This document shows, in pieces, positions 37,501 to 44,763 of a DNA stretch of 64,000 bases. The notes beneath the pieces were generated by a model, which did no database searches, had not been told where the DNA came from, and saw only the letters and a program-made list of their open reading frames with translations. The stretch is from positions 496,001-560,000 of the forward strand of contig NZ_CP102605.1 of NCBI RefSeq assembly GCF_024707505.1, in the 5' to 3' direction. Each line of letters opens with the position of its first letter. The stretch's first letter is position 1. The position numbers and the translations under genes were made by a program. Source of the DNA: Pantoea sp. SOD02 (GTDB lineage Bacteria > Pseudomonadota > Gammaproteobacteria > Enterobacterales > Enterobacteriaceae).

Positions 37501-40129
37501 GTTGCTGGCAGACAAGCCGGGCGGCATCTTCCTGCGTCAAAGCGATCACTTTGCGGCCGAGGACGTTACGCTGTTACTCAGCGTGGCAGCCGTGGTGCTG
37601 GAAGGCCGCAATGGCAGTTTGGCCGATCAGTTGACGGTGCTGTTAAAACCGCAGCCGGTTGCGCCGCCTTCCCGCTTCCTGCCACATAAACAGGCCTTTC
37701 CTGCGCCCGCTCGCCTCGCCGCAGCGGAAACCTTGCAGCTGTTCAATGGCACCGGCGGCTACAGCGTCGATGGCAGTGAATATCACATTCTGCTGTCCCC
37801 ACATCTTCAGACGCCCGCGCCCTGGTGCAACGTGCTGGCGAATAAACAGTTTGGCAGCGTGATCTCGGAAAGTGGTCAGGCCTACACCTGGTTTGAAAAT
37901 GCGCACGAATACCGCCTGACGCCGTGGCACAACGATCCGGTCAGCGATACGTCGGGCGAAGCCTTTTATCTGCGCGATGAGGAGAGCGGCGATGTCTGGT
38001 CGCCAATGCCGCTGCCGATGCGTGGCAATGGTGATTATTTAACGCAGCACGGCATGGGTTACAGCCGCTTTGTGCATCAGGAGCAAGGCATTCGCAGCAC
38101 GCTCACCACCTTCGTCGCGAGCGAACAGGCAGCAAAAATCACACTGATCCAACTGAGCAATCTGTCGGGCAAAACGCGACATCTGTCGATCACCGGTTAC
38201 GTCGAATGGGTGCTGGGTGAGCTGATGAGCCAATCTGCCCGCCACGTGCAAACCTCATCGGCGATAGTGGCCGATGGCAGCGCCATTCTGGCGATGAATC
38301 CGTATACCAGCGCCGGATCGACGTGCACCGCATTCTTCGCCGCATCAGGCAATCAGATTGCTTTCAGCGGTAATCGCCTTGAGTGTCTGGGCCGCAATGG
38401 TTCAACGCGTAAACCCGCGATGATGCAAGCGCGTGGCTTATCGGGCAACACTGGTGCGGGGCTCGATCCCTGCGCCACCTTGCAAACGCTGACCAGCTTA
38501 ATTGATGGCGACACGCGCACCTTGGTGTTTGTGTTAGGCGCGGCGGAAGATACAACATCGGCGCTGACGCTAATGCAGCAATTTCTTCCCAGCGAACAGG
38601 CGGAAACCGAGCTGGCAAAAGTGCAGCAGCAATGGCGCGGTCTGTTAAACAAAGTCGAGGTGCAAACGCCCGATGCGGCGGTGAACCTGCTGGCGAACAA
38701 TTGGCTGCTGTACCAAACGCTGGCCAGCCGTTTGCTGGCGCGCAGCGGTTATTATCAGTCGGGCGGCGCGTTTGGCTTCCGCGATCAGTTGCAGGACACG
38801 CTATCGCTGACCCACGCCGCGCCACACTTGTTGCGCGATCAGCTGGTGCTGTGCGCGTCCCGTCAGTTCCTCGAAGGCGATGTGCAGCATTGGTGGCATC
38901 CACCGGCCGGACGCGGCGTGCGTACCCGCTGCTCGGATGATTATCTCTGGCTGCCCTTTGTACTTTGCCACTACATCACCGCCACTGAGGATCTTGCGCT
39001 GTTAGAACAGCCGATTGCCTATCTTGAAGCGCCGCTGCTCGCGGCCGAAGAGGAGTCGGTTTATAGCCTGCCCAACGTCAGTCAGCTGCAGGAAAACCTG
39101 TGGCAGCATGGCTTACGCGCCATCCAGCATGGTCTGAGATTTGGCGAGCATGGTTTGCCGCTGATGGGTTCTGGCGACTGGAATGACGGCATGAGCGAAG
39201 TCGGGATTGCTGGCAAAGGCGAGAGCGTCTGGCTGGGCTTTTTCCTCTACAGCGTGCTCACACGCTTTGCCGCGCTCTCCACACGTATCGGGCAAACGGA
39301 AGCCGCTACGTTGTGCGAACAGCAGGCTGCAAAGCTGAAAACGGCACTGAATCAGCGCGCCTGGGATGGTGGATGGTTCCTGCGCGGCTACTTCGATAAC
39401 GGCGAAACTCTGGGTTCTCAACGCAACGCCGAATGCCGCATTGATGCCATCGCGCAGAGCTGGTCGGTACTTTCCGCTGCGGGCGATCATGATAAATGCG
39501 TCTCGGCAATGCAGGCGCTCGATCAGCAGTTAGTTGATAGCGATAACGGCCTGATCAAGCTGCTGACGCCGCCGTTTAATGGCGTCGGTCCCAATCCGGG
39601 ATACATTCGTGGTTATCTGCCCGGCATTCGCGAAAACGGCGGGCAATACACGCATGGCGCGCTGTGGGCGATTATGGCGTTCGCGGAAATGGGCCAGGTC
39701 GATCGCGCATGGGAATTGCTGGCGCTGATCAATCCGATCAATCACAGCCTTGATGCGCATGCTGTTGCAACCTACAAAGTCGAACCTTACGTGATGGCGG
39801 CGGATGTCTACAGCGCCGACAACCACCAAGGTCGCGGCGGCTGGACGTGGTACACCGGATCGGCGGGCTGGACGTATCAGCTGGTCATCGAAACGCTGCT
39901 TGGCATCACGCGCCACGGCGATAAATTGCGGCTGCGTCCACGTCTGCCTAAGGCGTGGCCGGGCGCGAAGGTGATTTATCATCAAGATGCCGCGCGCTAT
40001 GAGATTGAGATGCTGCGTACGCCAGGCGCTTATCAGCTGTGGCTGGATGATGAGCGAAGTACGGATGATGCCATTACGCTCAGCGGCGAAGCTGCGATTC
40101 ATCAGGTACGAATTCATCTCGCTGAGTAG
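31532..40129 (+). CDS. Cyclic beta-1,2-glucan synthase-like protein (NdvB/Cgs family)
   Basis: A giant 2865-aa membrane protein with the layout of rhizobial NdvB and Brucella Cgs. These make cyclic beta-1,2-glucans from UDP-glucose: initiation and elongation by a GT84 domain, length control and cyclisation by a GH94-like phosphorylase domain. The glycosyltransferase core is near residues 490-800, with VITLDADTILPRE (about 630-642) and RWVRGDWQ (about 780). Membrane helices lie near 415-467, 825-870 and 955-1000. Two beta-sandwich/phosphorylase-like segments start near 1590 and 2090, and the GH94 acid Asp is in GSGDWNDGM (about 2545). An upstream TTG (31484) is possible; ATG 31532 is preferred, though its ribosome site is poor. 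The product is inferred, not proven. Confidence 0.85.
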   Translation: MKNKIPTGSIIGSSALPATARASLELLPDSGIYQANRPDVFSEQQMAIYGERLAKTHHLSDAKKSYKLLQRLTENEQALIKSAEILSTGDKRNLTPAGEWLLDNFYIIEEQIRMVRHLLPTKFGQGLPALEEPAHALRIQAIADEMISHSDGRLESTVLATFIHAYQRITPLLMGELWALPAMLRFALLDNLARIAQGVAEIHQERSQAEAWINEIVHHSAKDATRVIQVIADMAHKNSQLSGAFVAELARKLNGQNHSLALTWVEQHLLNTGRNTADVIEQFNRQLALSQLSVSNSIAGLRQLGEINWQDLVESLSLVEQLLLKDPAGIYPQMHFDSRDQYRHVVEELARQSAFDELSVANQVLALSHQPELPPRQQHIGYFLLDKGRAQLEQQLKPRRSWLNQARHHLSQTPLLSWLGSLTLLTTAFSAEALFFTHQAGMSVVLWLLLVPAVIIISSQLALQLLSEVTTRTRHPVPLPRLDYELAVPDSDRTLVVIPCLISSKHGTDTLLRSLETSYLGNALDNITFALLADFTDSVDEHQVDDDEIIGYAVLKIQALNRRYSSKSHHDVLFSLLHRNRVHNPSQGVWMGYERKRGKLHALNRWLQGEAEMFNVIVGASQAQMRTVKYVITLDADTILPRETAHKLIGIMAHPLNAPVFDDRLNRVVEGYAILQPRLAEEIPPFGQGRYARLSSSVPGNDAYSSMSSDIYQDLFGEGSFVGKGIYDVAAFTRATRNTCPENLVLSHDLLEGCYARSGVVSNVVLYEHYPDNYLSDVARRFRWVRGDWQLLNWLKLRVRLEDGGYQANPLSALSRWKLFDNLRRSLVAPALLLLMFLAFTWVANPPFWLGCIALFLLLPSVLALSMEGMRKSKKRAWQHHLTILSSDALMRLSRAGLTLAALPHESYWSLKAIIVTLWRLNVSGQFLHEWKSASAGSSSPTPSLRHFYQAMWFNTAAGVALSLLTALINPQLIALALPLSLLWLITPWLLWQLSKPAQSRQKKLSAEQQQFLRQTARHTWAWFEDFVIAEHNHLPPDNFQEVLQPVVAHRTSPTNIGLSLLANLTAWDFGYITQKQVISRSLATLDSLDRMEHFRGHLYNWYDTYTLKPLNPRYVSTVDSGNLAAHLATLQAGLAQWKHLPVIALPVIMAGLNDTLMLAKAQMGTERHDRWDELAEQFVALQQVAPAAIANHLSSLIALSEILLAQLKLPPSQVKWFERFIHQLSDFQQEWMRYFSWIGPDDVLPDALPSLLWLSELKLHRPGLNAQLAASVMWAARERMATLLELEGRLEDHAKMDFRFLYVEKNALLSVGYNLDSGLLDKGHYDLFPSEVRLTHYYAISANQLPVKSWFVLGRLFTQLDNKPAVMSWSGSMFEYLMPHLVMPVYPDTLLEKMALSAVKQQIASGDAAQIPWGVSESAYAAFDDNQNYQYKAFGTPELGLKRGLNNDHVVAPYASLLALMVLPHQASDNLMRLKKMGACGKYGFYEALDFTAHRLARGQQFVAVKTYMAHHQGMGFLAISHLLHEAPMVARFMSSARFQSSYLLLQERVPDDIELYTPRRQFVDTSEIKPRSDTPELREFSGSAAHLPQLQLLSNANYHVMVTQSGTGYSQWKGLALTRWRADGTSNQHGIFCYIRDRQSGELISPTFQPSGDARPQHIARFTDAGAEFESRAETLSTHTLVVVSPEDDVEIRRIVLTNHSRQLREIDITSYAEVVLASAASDMAHPAFSNLFVQTEIVTELEAILAHRRPRDEKTEPVWMFHALLIHGTSERDTHYETDRARFIGRGRTTANPQAIAAEGVLSGSAGAVLDPLMSIRQKIALKPGKSITLDLVYGVTTQRDACLGLIEKYRNNVYANRVFEMAASHSQVALRQLNILAEDASLYNQLASAVIFASPEMRGDSQRMQQNRLGQTSLWRYSISGDLPIVLVRIENGTQLSLVSNLIKAHQYWRQKGLTADLVILNGEQGGYQQLLQNQLIKMISSGEVQLLADKPGGIFLRQSDHFAAEDVTLLLSVAAVVLEGRNGSLADQLTVLLKPQPVAPPSRFLPHKQAFPAPARLAAAETLQLFNGTGGYSVDGSEYHILLSPHLQTPAPWCNVLANKQFGSVISESGQAYTWFENAHEYRLTPWHNDPVSDTSGEAFYLRDEESGDVWSPMPLPMRGNGDYLTQHGMGYSRFVHQEQGIRSTLTTFVASEQAAKITLIQLSNLSGKTRHLSITGYVEWVLGELMSQSARHVQTSSAIVADGSAILAMNPYTSAGSTCTAFFAASGNQIAFSGNRLECLGRNGSTRKPAMMQARGLSGNTGAGLDPCATLQTLTSLIDGDTRTLVFVLGAAEDTTSALTLMQQFLPSEQAETELAKVQQQWRGLLNKVEVQTPDAAVNLLANNWLLYQTLASRLLARSGYYQSGGAFGFRDQLQDTLSLTHAAPHLLRDQLVLCASRQFLEGDVQHWWHPPAGRGVRTRCSDDYLWLPFVLCHYITATEDLALLEQPIAYLEAPLLAAEEESVYSLPNVSQLQENLWQHGLRAIQHGLRFGEHGLPLMGSGDWNDGMSEVGIAGKGESVWLGFFLYSVLTRFAALSTRIGQTEAATLCEQQAAKLKTALNQRAWDGGWFLRGYFDNGETLGSQRNAECRIDAIAQSWSVLSAAGDHDKCVSAMQALDQQLVDSDNGLIKLLTPPFNGVGPNPGYIRGYLPGIRENGGQYTHGALWAIMAFAEMGQVDRAWELLALINPINHSLDAHAVATYKVEPYVMAADVYSADNHQGRGGWTWYTGSAGWTYQLVIETLLGITRHGDKLRLRPRLPKAWPGAKVIYHQDAARYEIEMLRTPGAYQLWLDDERSTDDAITLSGEAAIHQVRIHLAE

Positions 40130-40235
40130 CAATCACTGCGGTCATTAGTTTTCACCATAGCCAGCAGTGGAAAATATCGCAGCGCCCTGCCAGCGGCTAT
40201 TTTAGGGTAATTCTCCCCTACAAGGAGAATGACTA

Positions 40236-41606
40236 ATGAGCCTCTTATCACCCGGTAATCGCCGGGATTTTCTTTCCGCTGGCATGAAACTCACCGCCGC
40301 AGGCACCTTACTCAGCACGGGCATGAGCCGCAGCGCTCAGGCGGCGGCAACCTGCCAACCCGCCAATGCCAGCCGCGTTGATGCCACGCACTATCTGCTG
40401 CGCAATGTGCGCCTGGAAAAAGCTTTTATCCGCAAACAGGACGTGATTACCGCCACGCGCACCGGTTTATATGATGTCGAGGTGAATGCCGGCAATATTG
40501 CCGCCGTTCATCCCGCAGGCGTCAGCCTTAATCTGCCCGCATGGGACGCCGCCGGTTATCTGCTGCTGCCCGCCACGCGCGATATGCACATCCATCTCGA
40601 TAAAACCTTCTACGGCGAAGGCTGGCGTGCCCCGCTGCCGCGCCATAGCGTGATCGATATGATTCATCAGGAAGAGCAGATCCTGCCCGAACTGGTGCCG
40701 ACTTCTGAAATCCGCGCCGAGAAACTGATTGGCCTGCTGCAATCGAAAGGCAGCAGTTCCGCACGCAGCCATTGCAACATCGATCCGGTCAGCAAGTTAC
40801 AAGGTCTGGAGCATCTGCAGCAGGCGATTGCTAACCATCGCGACGATTTTCACGCCGAAATTGTCGCCTTCCCGCAGCACGGATTACTGCGCTCAAACGT
40901 TGAAGGCATGATGCGCGAAGCGATGAAGATGGGCGCGAACTATGTCGGCGGGCTGGATCCGACCAACGTCGACGGCGCGATGGAGAAGTCGCTGGATACC
41001 ATGTTTAGCATCGCGCTCGATTTCGCCGCCCCCATCGATATTCACCTGCACGAAACCGAACCGCACGGCGTGGCGGCGATTCGCTACATGCTGAAAACGG
41101 TGCGTGATAATCCGCAACTCAAAGGCAAAGTGACCATTAGTCACGCTTTCGCGCTGGGTTCGTTACAGGGTAACGAATTGGCGGCGATGATTGAGGAATT
41201 GAAAGAGCAGCAGTTCAGCATCGCTACTACCGTGCCGATTGGCCGGGTGATCATGCCGTTGCCGCAGTTGCGTGCCGCTGGCGTGCCGGTGTGGTCGGGC
41301 ACTGACACCATCGCCGATCACTGGCAGCCGTTTGGCAGCGGCAGCATGCTGGAAAAAGCCAACGTCTATTCGCAGCTTTATCGTGGGCCGGATGAGTTTT
41401 CGCTCAGCCGCGCGTTAGGTATCGCTACTAACGAAGTATTGCCGCTGAATAGCCACGGCGAGCAGCAATGGCCGAAAGCGCAGGATCACGCCACCATGAT
41501 GCTGGTTAACGCCAGCTGTTCTGCGGAAGCCGTTGCGCACATTGCGCCAGTGATGGCGACGTTCTATAAGGGTAAGCAGACATTTGGTGGATTGGCGAAG
41601 ATGTAG
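40236..41606 (+). CDS. Tat-exported amidohydrolase, cytosine-deaminase-like
   Basis: A 456-aa metal-dependent hydrolase of the amidohydrolase superfamily. Metal ligands appear in order: H-x-H in MHIHLD, a histidine in RSHCNID, HLHETEPHG, SHAFALG, and the catalytic aspartate in WSGTDTI; the order and text resemble CodA-type deaminases. The N-terminus is a twin-arginine signal (NRRDFLSAG, then a hydrophobic stretch and AQA), so the enzyme should be folded in the cytoplasm and exported to the periplasm, which is unusual for this family. AAGGAG lies 8 nt before ATG 40236. The substrate is unknown. Confidence 0.8.
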   Translation: MSLLSPGNRRDFLSAGMKLTAAGTLLSTGMSRSAQAAATCQPANASRVDATHYLLRNVRLEKAFIRKQDVITATRTGLYDVEVNAGNIAAVHPAGVSLNLPAWDAAGYLLLPATRDMHIHLDKTFYGEGWRAPLPRHSVIDMIHQEEQILPELVPTSEIRAEKLIGLLQSKGSSSARSHCNIDPVSKLQGLEHLQQAIANHRDDFHAEIVAFPQHGLLRSNVEGMMREAMKMGANYVGGLDPTNVDGAMEKSLDTMFSIALDFAAPIDIHLHETEPHGVAAIRYMLKTVRDNPQLKGKVTISHAFALGSLQGNELAAMIEELKEQQFSIATTVPIGRVIMPLPQLRAAGVPVWSGTDTIADHWQPFGSGSMLEKANVYSQLYRGPDEFSLSRALGIATNEVLPLNSHGEQQWPKAQDHATMMLVNASCSAEAVAHIAPVMATFYKGKQTFGGLAKM

Positions 41607-41622
41607 ACATCATGCAAATACC

Positions 41623-42094
41623 GTAGCGGCGCGATTTATCGCGCTCTTTTGACCTTTTCACCGCAACCAAATTAGTGCCCGATTATTTTTCCGTCGGGTT
41701 CGCCTTCATGCGCGCCAGGTTGCCATGAATGGCAACCCTACGGGATTTGTAGCGATGGTGAGTCAGGAAAATGCATAGTCGCTGCAGCGCGGGTGTTGAG
41801 GCGACATCCTAACCCGCTGAGCGAATGAGGGATTCCAGGGCGAGCCGCATGGGTGCGGCGAGAGGTGGCGCTGAGCAGGAGCGAATCGACACCGGTCCGT
41901 CAGGAATCGTGAATGAGTGAAGGTACCGCGTAGCGGCGGGTTGGGCTGGCGCAGGGCCCGGGAGTGCAGAGGGCTCGGCCAGGCGTCCTCTGCTCGGTCG
42001 CCGCACGAAGGTGCTGCAACTGCCTCAGCACGAGGCGAACGAAAGTCGCTCCGCGCTTAACTGAGCGGCATTACGCAATAAATTGCGCCGCTAC
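41623..42094. mobile_element. Candidate non-coding element bounded by 22-nt inverted repeats
   Basis: The left end (41623-41644, starting GTAGCGGCGC) and the reverse complement of the right end (42073-42094) agree at 19 of 22 positions. Each end is itself partly palindromic (GCGCGATTTATCGCGC on the left). Between them lie the dispersed palindrome at 41718-41741 and a GC-rich block with several stems: CGGGT/ACCCG, GCCGC/GCGGC and GCAGAGG/CCTCTGC. The only open frame inside (65 aa, - strand) has no ribosome site. It could be a MITE-like element, a composite of REP-type units, or the gene for a structured RNA. Confidence 0.45.
41718..41741. repeat. Dispersed palindromic repeat, variant unit
   Basis: GGTTGCCATGAATGGCAACC followed by CTAC. 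Both arms carry a compensating change (GGTT/AACC instead of GGTC/GACC), so base pairing is kept. Confidence 0.85.
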
Positions 42095-42270
42095 GATTCG
42101 TGCGGACGAGAAATGATGCACCGGCTGGGTGCATGCTCTGCTTCATTTTTGCGTTTTACTCCTGGTAACGCCTCCAGCATCTATCTATAAGGCCATCCGC
42201 AGACTGGCGCGTTTCTTGCGTGTAACAAATTGTGACTTATCGTTCCCTTTCGTCCAAAGAGGTCTGCGCT

Positions 42271-43185
42271 ATGGAATTGAAATGGTTTGAAGATTTTCTC
42301 AGTGTCGCCCGCTGTTACAGTTTTACCCGCGCCGCCAATGAGCGGCATATCACGCAATCGGCGCTCAGTCGGCGCATCCGCCAGCTAGAAGAGTGGCTGG
42401 GCGTGCCGCTGTTTGACCGCAAAACCTATCCCGTCACCTTAACGCCGGAAGGCCAAACCTTTCTCGCCACCGCCAGCGAAACGGTATTCTCCATGACGCA
42501 TCTGCGTAACGATCTGCATCAGCGCTACAGCTCACGTACCGCCGTGCTGCGCTTTGCGATGCTGAATACCCTTTCGCTGACCTTCTTTCCCGACTGGATC
42601 CAGCGGCTCAATTTGCAGCCGCACCTCAGCTATATCCGCTTATGCAATCAGAAGCCGAGCTTCGTCGAACACATTTCCACTCTGCACAGCGGTGAAACCG
42701 ATTTCCTGCTGACCTACGCCAACGATGCGGTTTCCTTAATCCACCAGCTGGCGGCTTACCCGATGATCCAACTGGGCCGCGAGCGCGCTATCGCCGTGTG
42801 TCGTCCCGACAGCAGCGGCAAACCGCTCTATCCGGTACGCGCTGACGGCGGCCCAATTCCGTGGCTGAGTTACGGCCAGCACACCTTCTTCGCCCACGCG
42901 CTGGCGCAGATGCTAAGTAAACGGCCGCTGCCGCTGGAAGCGGTGTATGAAAACGGCATGTCGGTGAACCTCAAAGCGATGGTGTTGGCTGGTGCGGGTG
43001 TGGCCTGGCTGCCGCTGAGTTTGATCCACGAAGAGCTGGCCAGCGGCAATCTTGTGCGTGCCGATGAAAGCAGTTGGGATATCTCGCTGGCAATTCGGCT
43101 TTATCGTCAGCCGGTGCTGCAAAACCCGCAGGCAGAACAGCTGTGGCTGCGCGCTTGCGCCAGCGATACGGCAGACGCCGCCTGA
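42271..43185 (+). CDS. LysR-family regulator of the M20-ABC operon
   Basis: A 304-aa LysR regulator. The N-terminal HTH (residues 1-60) reads MELKWFEDFLSVARCYSFTRAA...ITQSALSRRIRQLEEWLG; the remainder is the effector-binding domain. The ATG at 42271 has GAGG about 8 nt upstream; the longer frame to 42232 lacks a site. It is read in the same direction as the following M20/ABC operon, separated by about 130 nt, and probably activates it in response to the transported compound. Confidence 0.85.
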   Translation: MELKWFEDFLSVARCYSFTRAANERHITQSALSRRIRQLEEWLGVPLFDRKTYPVTLTPEGQTFLATASETVFSMTHLRNDLHQRYSSRTAVLRFAMLNTLSLTFFPDWIQRLNLQPHLSYIRLCNQKPSFVEHISTLHSGETDFLLTYANDAVSLIHQLAAYPMIQLGRERAIAVCRPDSSGKPLYPVRADGGPIPWLSYGQHTFFAHALAQMLSKRPLPLEAVYENGMSVNLKAMVLAGAGVAWLPLSLIHEELASGNLVRADESSWDISLAIRLYRQPVLQNPQAEQLWLRACASDTADAA

Positions 43186-43315
43186 TGGCAAACTATGCAA
43201 TTTTGGAATGGGGAGTGTGAATTGCTCATTGGCCTAACGCTGTTGTTTTCCTCCATGCTGCGAGTTCAGAGAGGCTGCCGCCTCTGGCGATACCTGACCA
43301 ACCAAGCTGAGGACC

Positions 43316-44746
43316 ATGATGGAAAACAAAGCGTTAGTGTGGAAATGGGTGGAGACACATCAAGCGGACTTTTGTGATCTGAGCGATCGCGTTTGGGGCA
43401 TGCCGGAAATCTGTTATACCGAATATCGCTCGGTGGCGGAGCATACCGCGATGCTGAAACAGCAAGGCTTTCGCGTCACGGAGAACGTGGCTGAGATTCC
43501 CACCGCCGTGATGGGCGAAGCCGGTGAAGGTGGGCCGATCATCGCGTTTCTTGGCGAATACGATGCGCTGCCGGGCCTGAGCCAGGCGGCTGGTGTTGCG
43601 CACTATTCGCCGATGCCGGGCAACGGTCATGGCCACGGTTGCGGGCATAACCTACTGGGTTCAGCCGCTATGCTGGCGGCAACGGCGTTGAAAGCGTGGC
43701 TGGAAGAAACTGGCGTGCCGGGTCGCGTACGCTATTACGGCTGTCCGGCAGAAGAAGGCGGTGCAGCAAAATCCTTTATGGCACGCGCCGGTGCCTTTGA
43801 TGGCGTCGATGTCGCTATTACCTGGCATCCGAGCGCGCACCATGAAGTCGCCAAACCGCTGTCATTAGCCAACACGCGTATGGATTTTGCCTTCAGCGGC
43901 AGATCGTCACACGCCGCCGCCTCGCCACATCTCGGGCGCAGCGCGCTGGATGCCGCTGAACTGATGAACGTCGGCGTGCAGTTTTTACGTGAACACGTGC
44001 CGCAGGATTCGCGCATTCACTACGCTTTTCTTGATGCTGGCGGCGTCGCGCCCAATGTGGTGCAGGCCAAATCCACCGTACGCTACGCGATTCGTTCGCG
44101 CGATGTGCACGCCATGTTTGATCTCAATGAGCGCGTTAAGCGCGTGGCCGCTGGTGCGGCAATGATGACCGATACTCAGGTCGATATCAGCATCATGAGC
44201 GCCGTCTCCAATCTACTCGGCAACCGCCCGCTGGAACAGGCGATGCAGTTCAATCTAGAAGCGCTGGGCCCGGTGCCGTTTGACCAGGCCGACCTCGCCT
44301 TTGCCGCCGAAATTCAGGCCACCTTAACGCCCGAAGAGATCGACAACTGTTATCGCAAAACCGGCGTAAAACCCGCCAATCCTAAACCACTCAGCGACTA
44401 CATCATCCCGCTGGATACTCACGGCGAAGTGATGATCGGCTCCACCGATGTCGGCGATGTCAGTTGGGTGATCCCCACCGTGCAGGCACACGTGCCGACC
44501 ATGGCAATTGGTACGCCCGGCCACTCATGGCAGCTTACCGCGCAGGGCAAAATGCCCGCGGCGCACAAAGCGCTGGCGCATGTCGCCAAAGTGATGGCAG
44601 CGACGGCGGTGGATGTGCTGACCGATAAAATGCTACTGGCGCAGGTGAAAAAAGCGCACTTCGAACAGGTGAGCGAGAAACCGTATCACTGCCCGATCCC
44701 TGCGGAGGTTAAGCCGCCAATTCAGCCACGCCCGGACCATCTGTAA
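43316..44746 (+). CDS. M20-family amidohydrolase, aminobenzoyl-glutamate hydrolase B-like
   Basis: A 476-aa zinc-dependent amidohydrolase of the AbgB-like branch of peptidase family M20. Metal-site motifs are visible: GHGHGCGHNLLG (His ligands), PAEEGGAAK (catalytic and metal Glu), the dimerisation lid region (SGRSSHAAASPHLGRSALDA), and a late histidine in GTPGHSW. AbgB partners with AbgA to split p-aminobenzoyl-glutamate; no abgA is present here, so the substrate is probably another N-acyl amino acid or small peptide brought in by the ABC importer just downstream. ATG 43319 (second Met) is as likely as 43316. Confidence 0.85.
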   Translation: MMENKALVWKWVETHQADFCDLSDRVWGMPEICYTEYRSVAEHTAMLKQQGFRVTENVAEIPTAVMGEAGEGGPIIAFLGEYDALPGLSQAAGVAHYSPMPGNGHGHGCGHNLLGSAAMLAATALKAWLEETGVPGRVRYYGCPAEEGGAAKSFMARAGAFDGVDVAITWHPSAHHEVAKPLSLANTRMDFAFSGRSSHAAASPHLGRSALDAAELMNVGVQFLREHVPQDSRIHYAFLDAGGVAPNVVQAKSTVRYAIRSRDVHAMFDLNERVKRVAAGAAMMTDTQVDISIMSAVSNLLGNRPLEQAMQFNLEALGPVPFDQADLAFAAEIQATLTPEEIDNCYRKTGVKPANPKPLSDYIIPLDTHGEVMIGSTDVGDVSWVIPTVQAHVPTMAIGTPGHSWQLTAQGKMPAAHKALAHVAKVMAATAVDVLTDKMLLAQVKKAHFEQVSEKPYHCPIPAEVKPPIQPRPDHL

Positions 44747-44763
44747 CCGCTCAGGAGAGAAGC

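Larger units (their letters stand above)
41607..42270. other. Non-coding region with several structured repeats
   Basis: No convincing gene occurs in these 664 nt. They contain a 22-nt sequence at 41623-41644 and its inverted copy at 42073-42094, one dispersed palindrome, a GC-rich hairpin-rich block (about 41785-42060), a further hairpin TGCACC/GGTGCA near 42117-42133, and the leader of the LysR gene. Confidence 0.7.

Noticed and set aside
41809..42006. 65-aa open frame inside the structured non-coding element
   Set aside because: No ribosome site, proline/arginine-rich composition typical of GC-rich non-coding DNA; structure of the region is better explained by stems.
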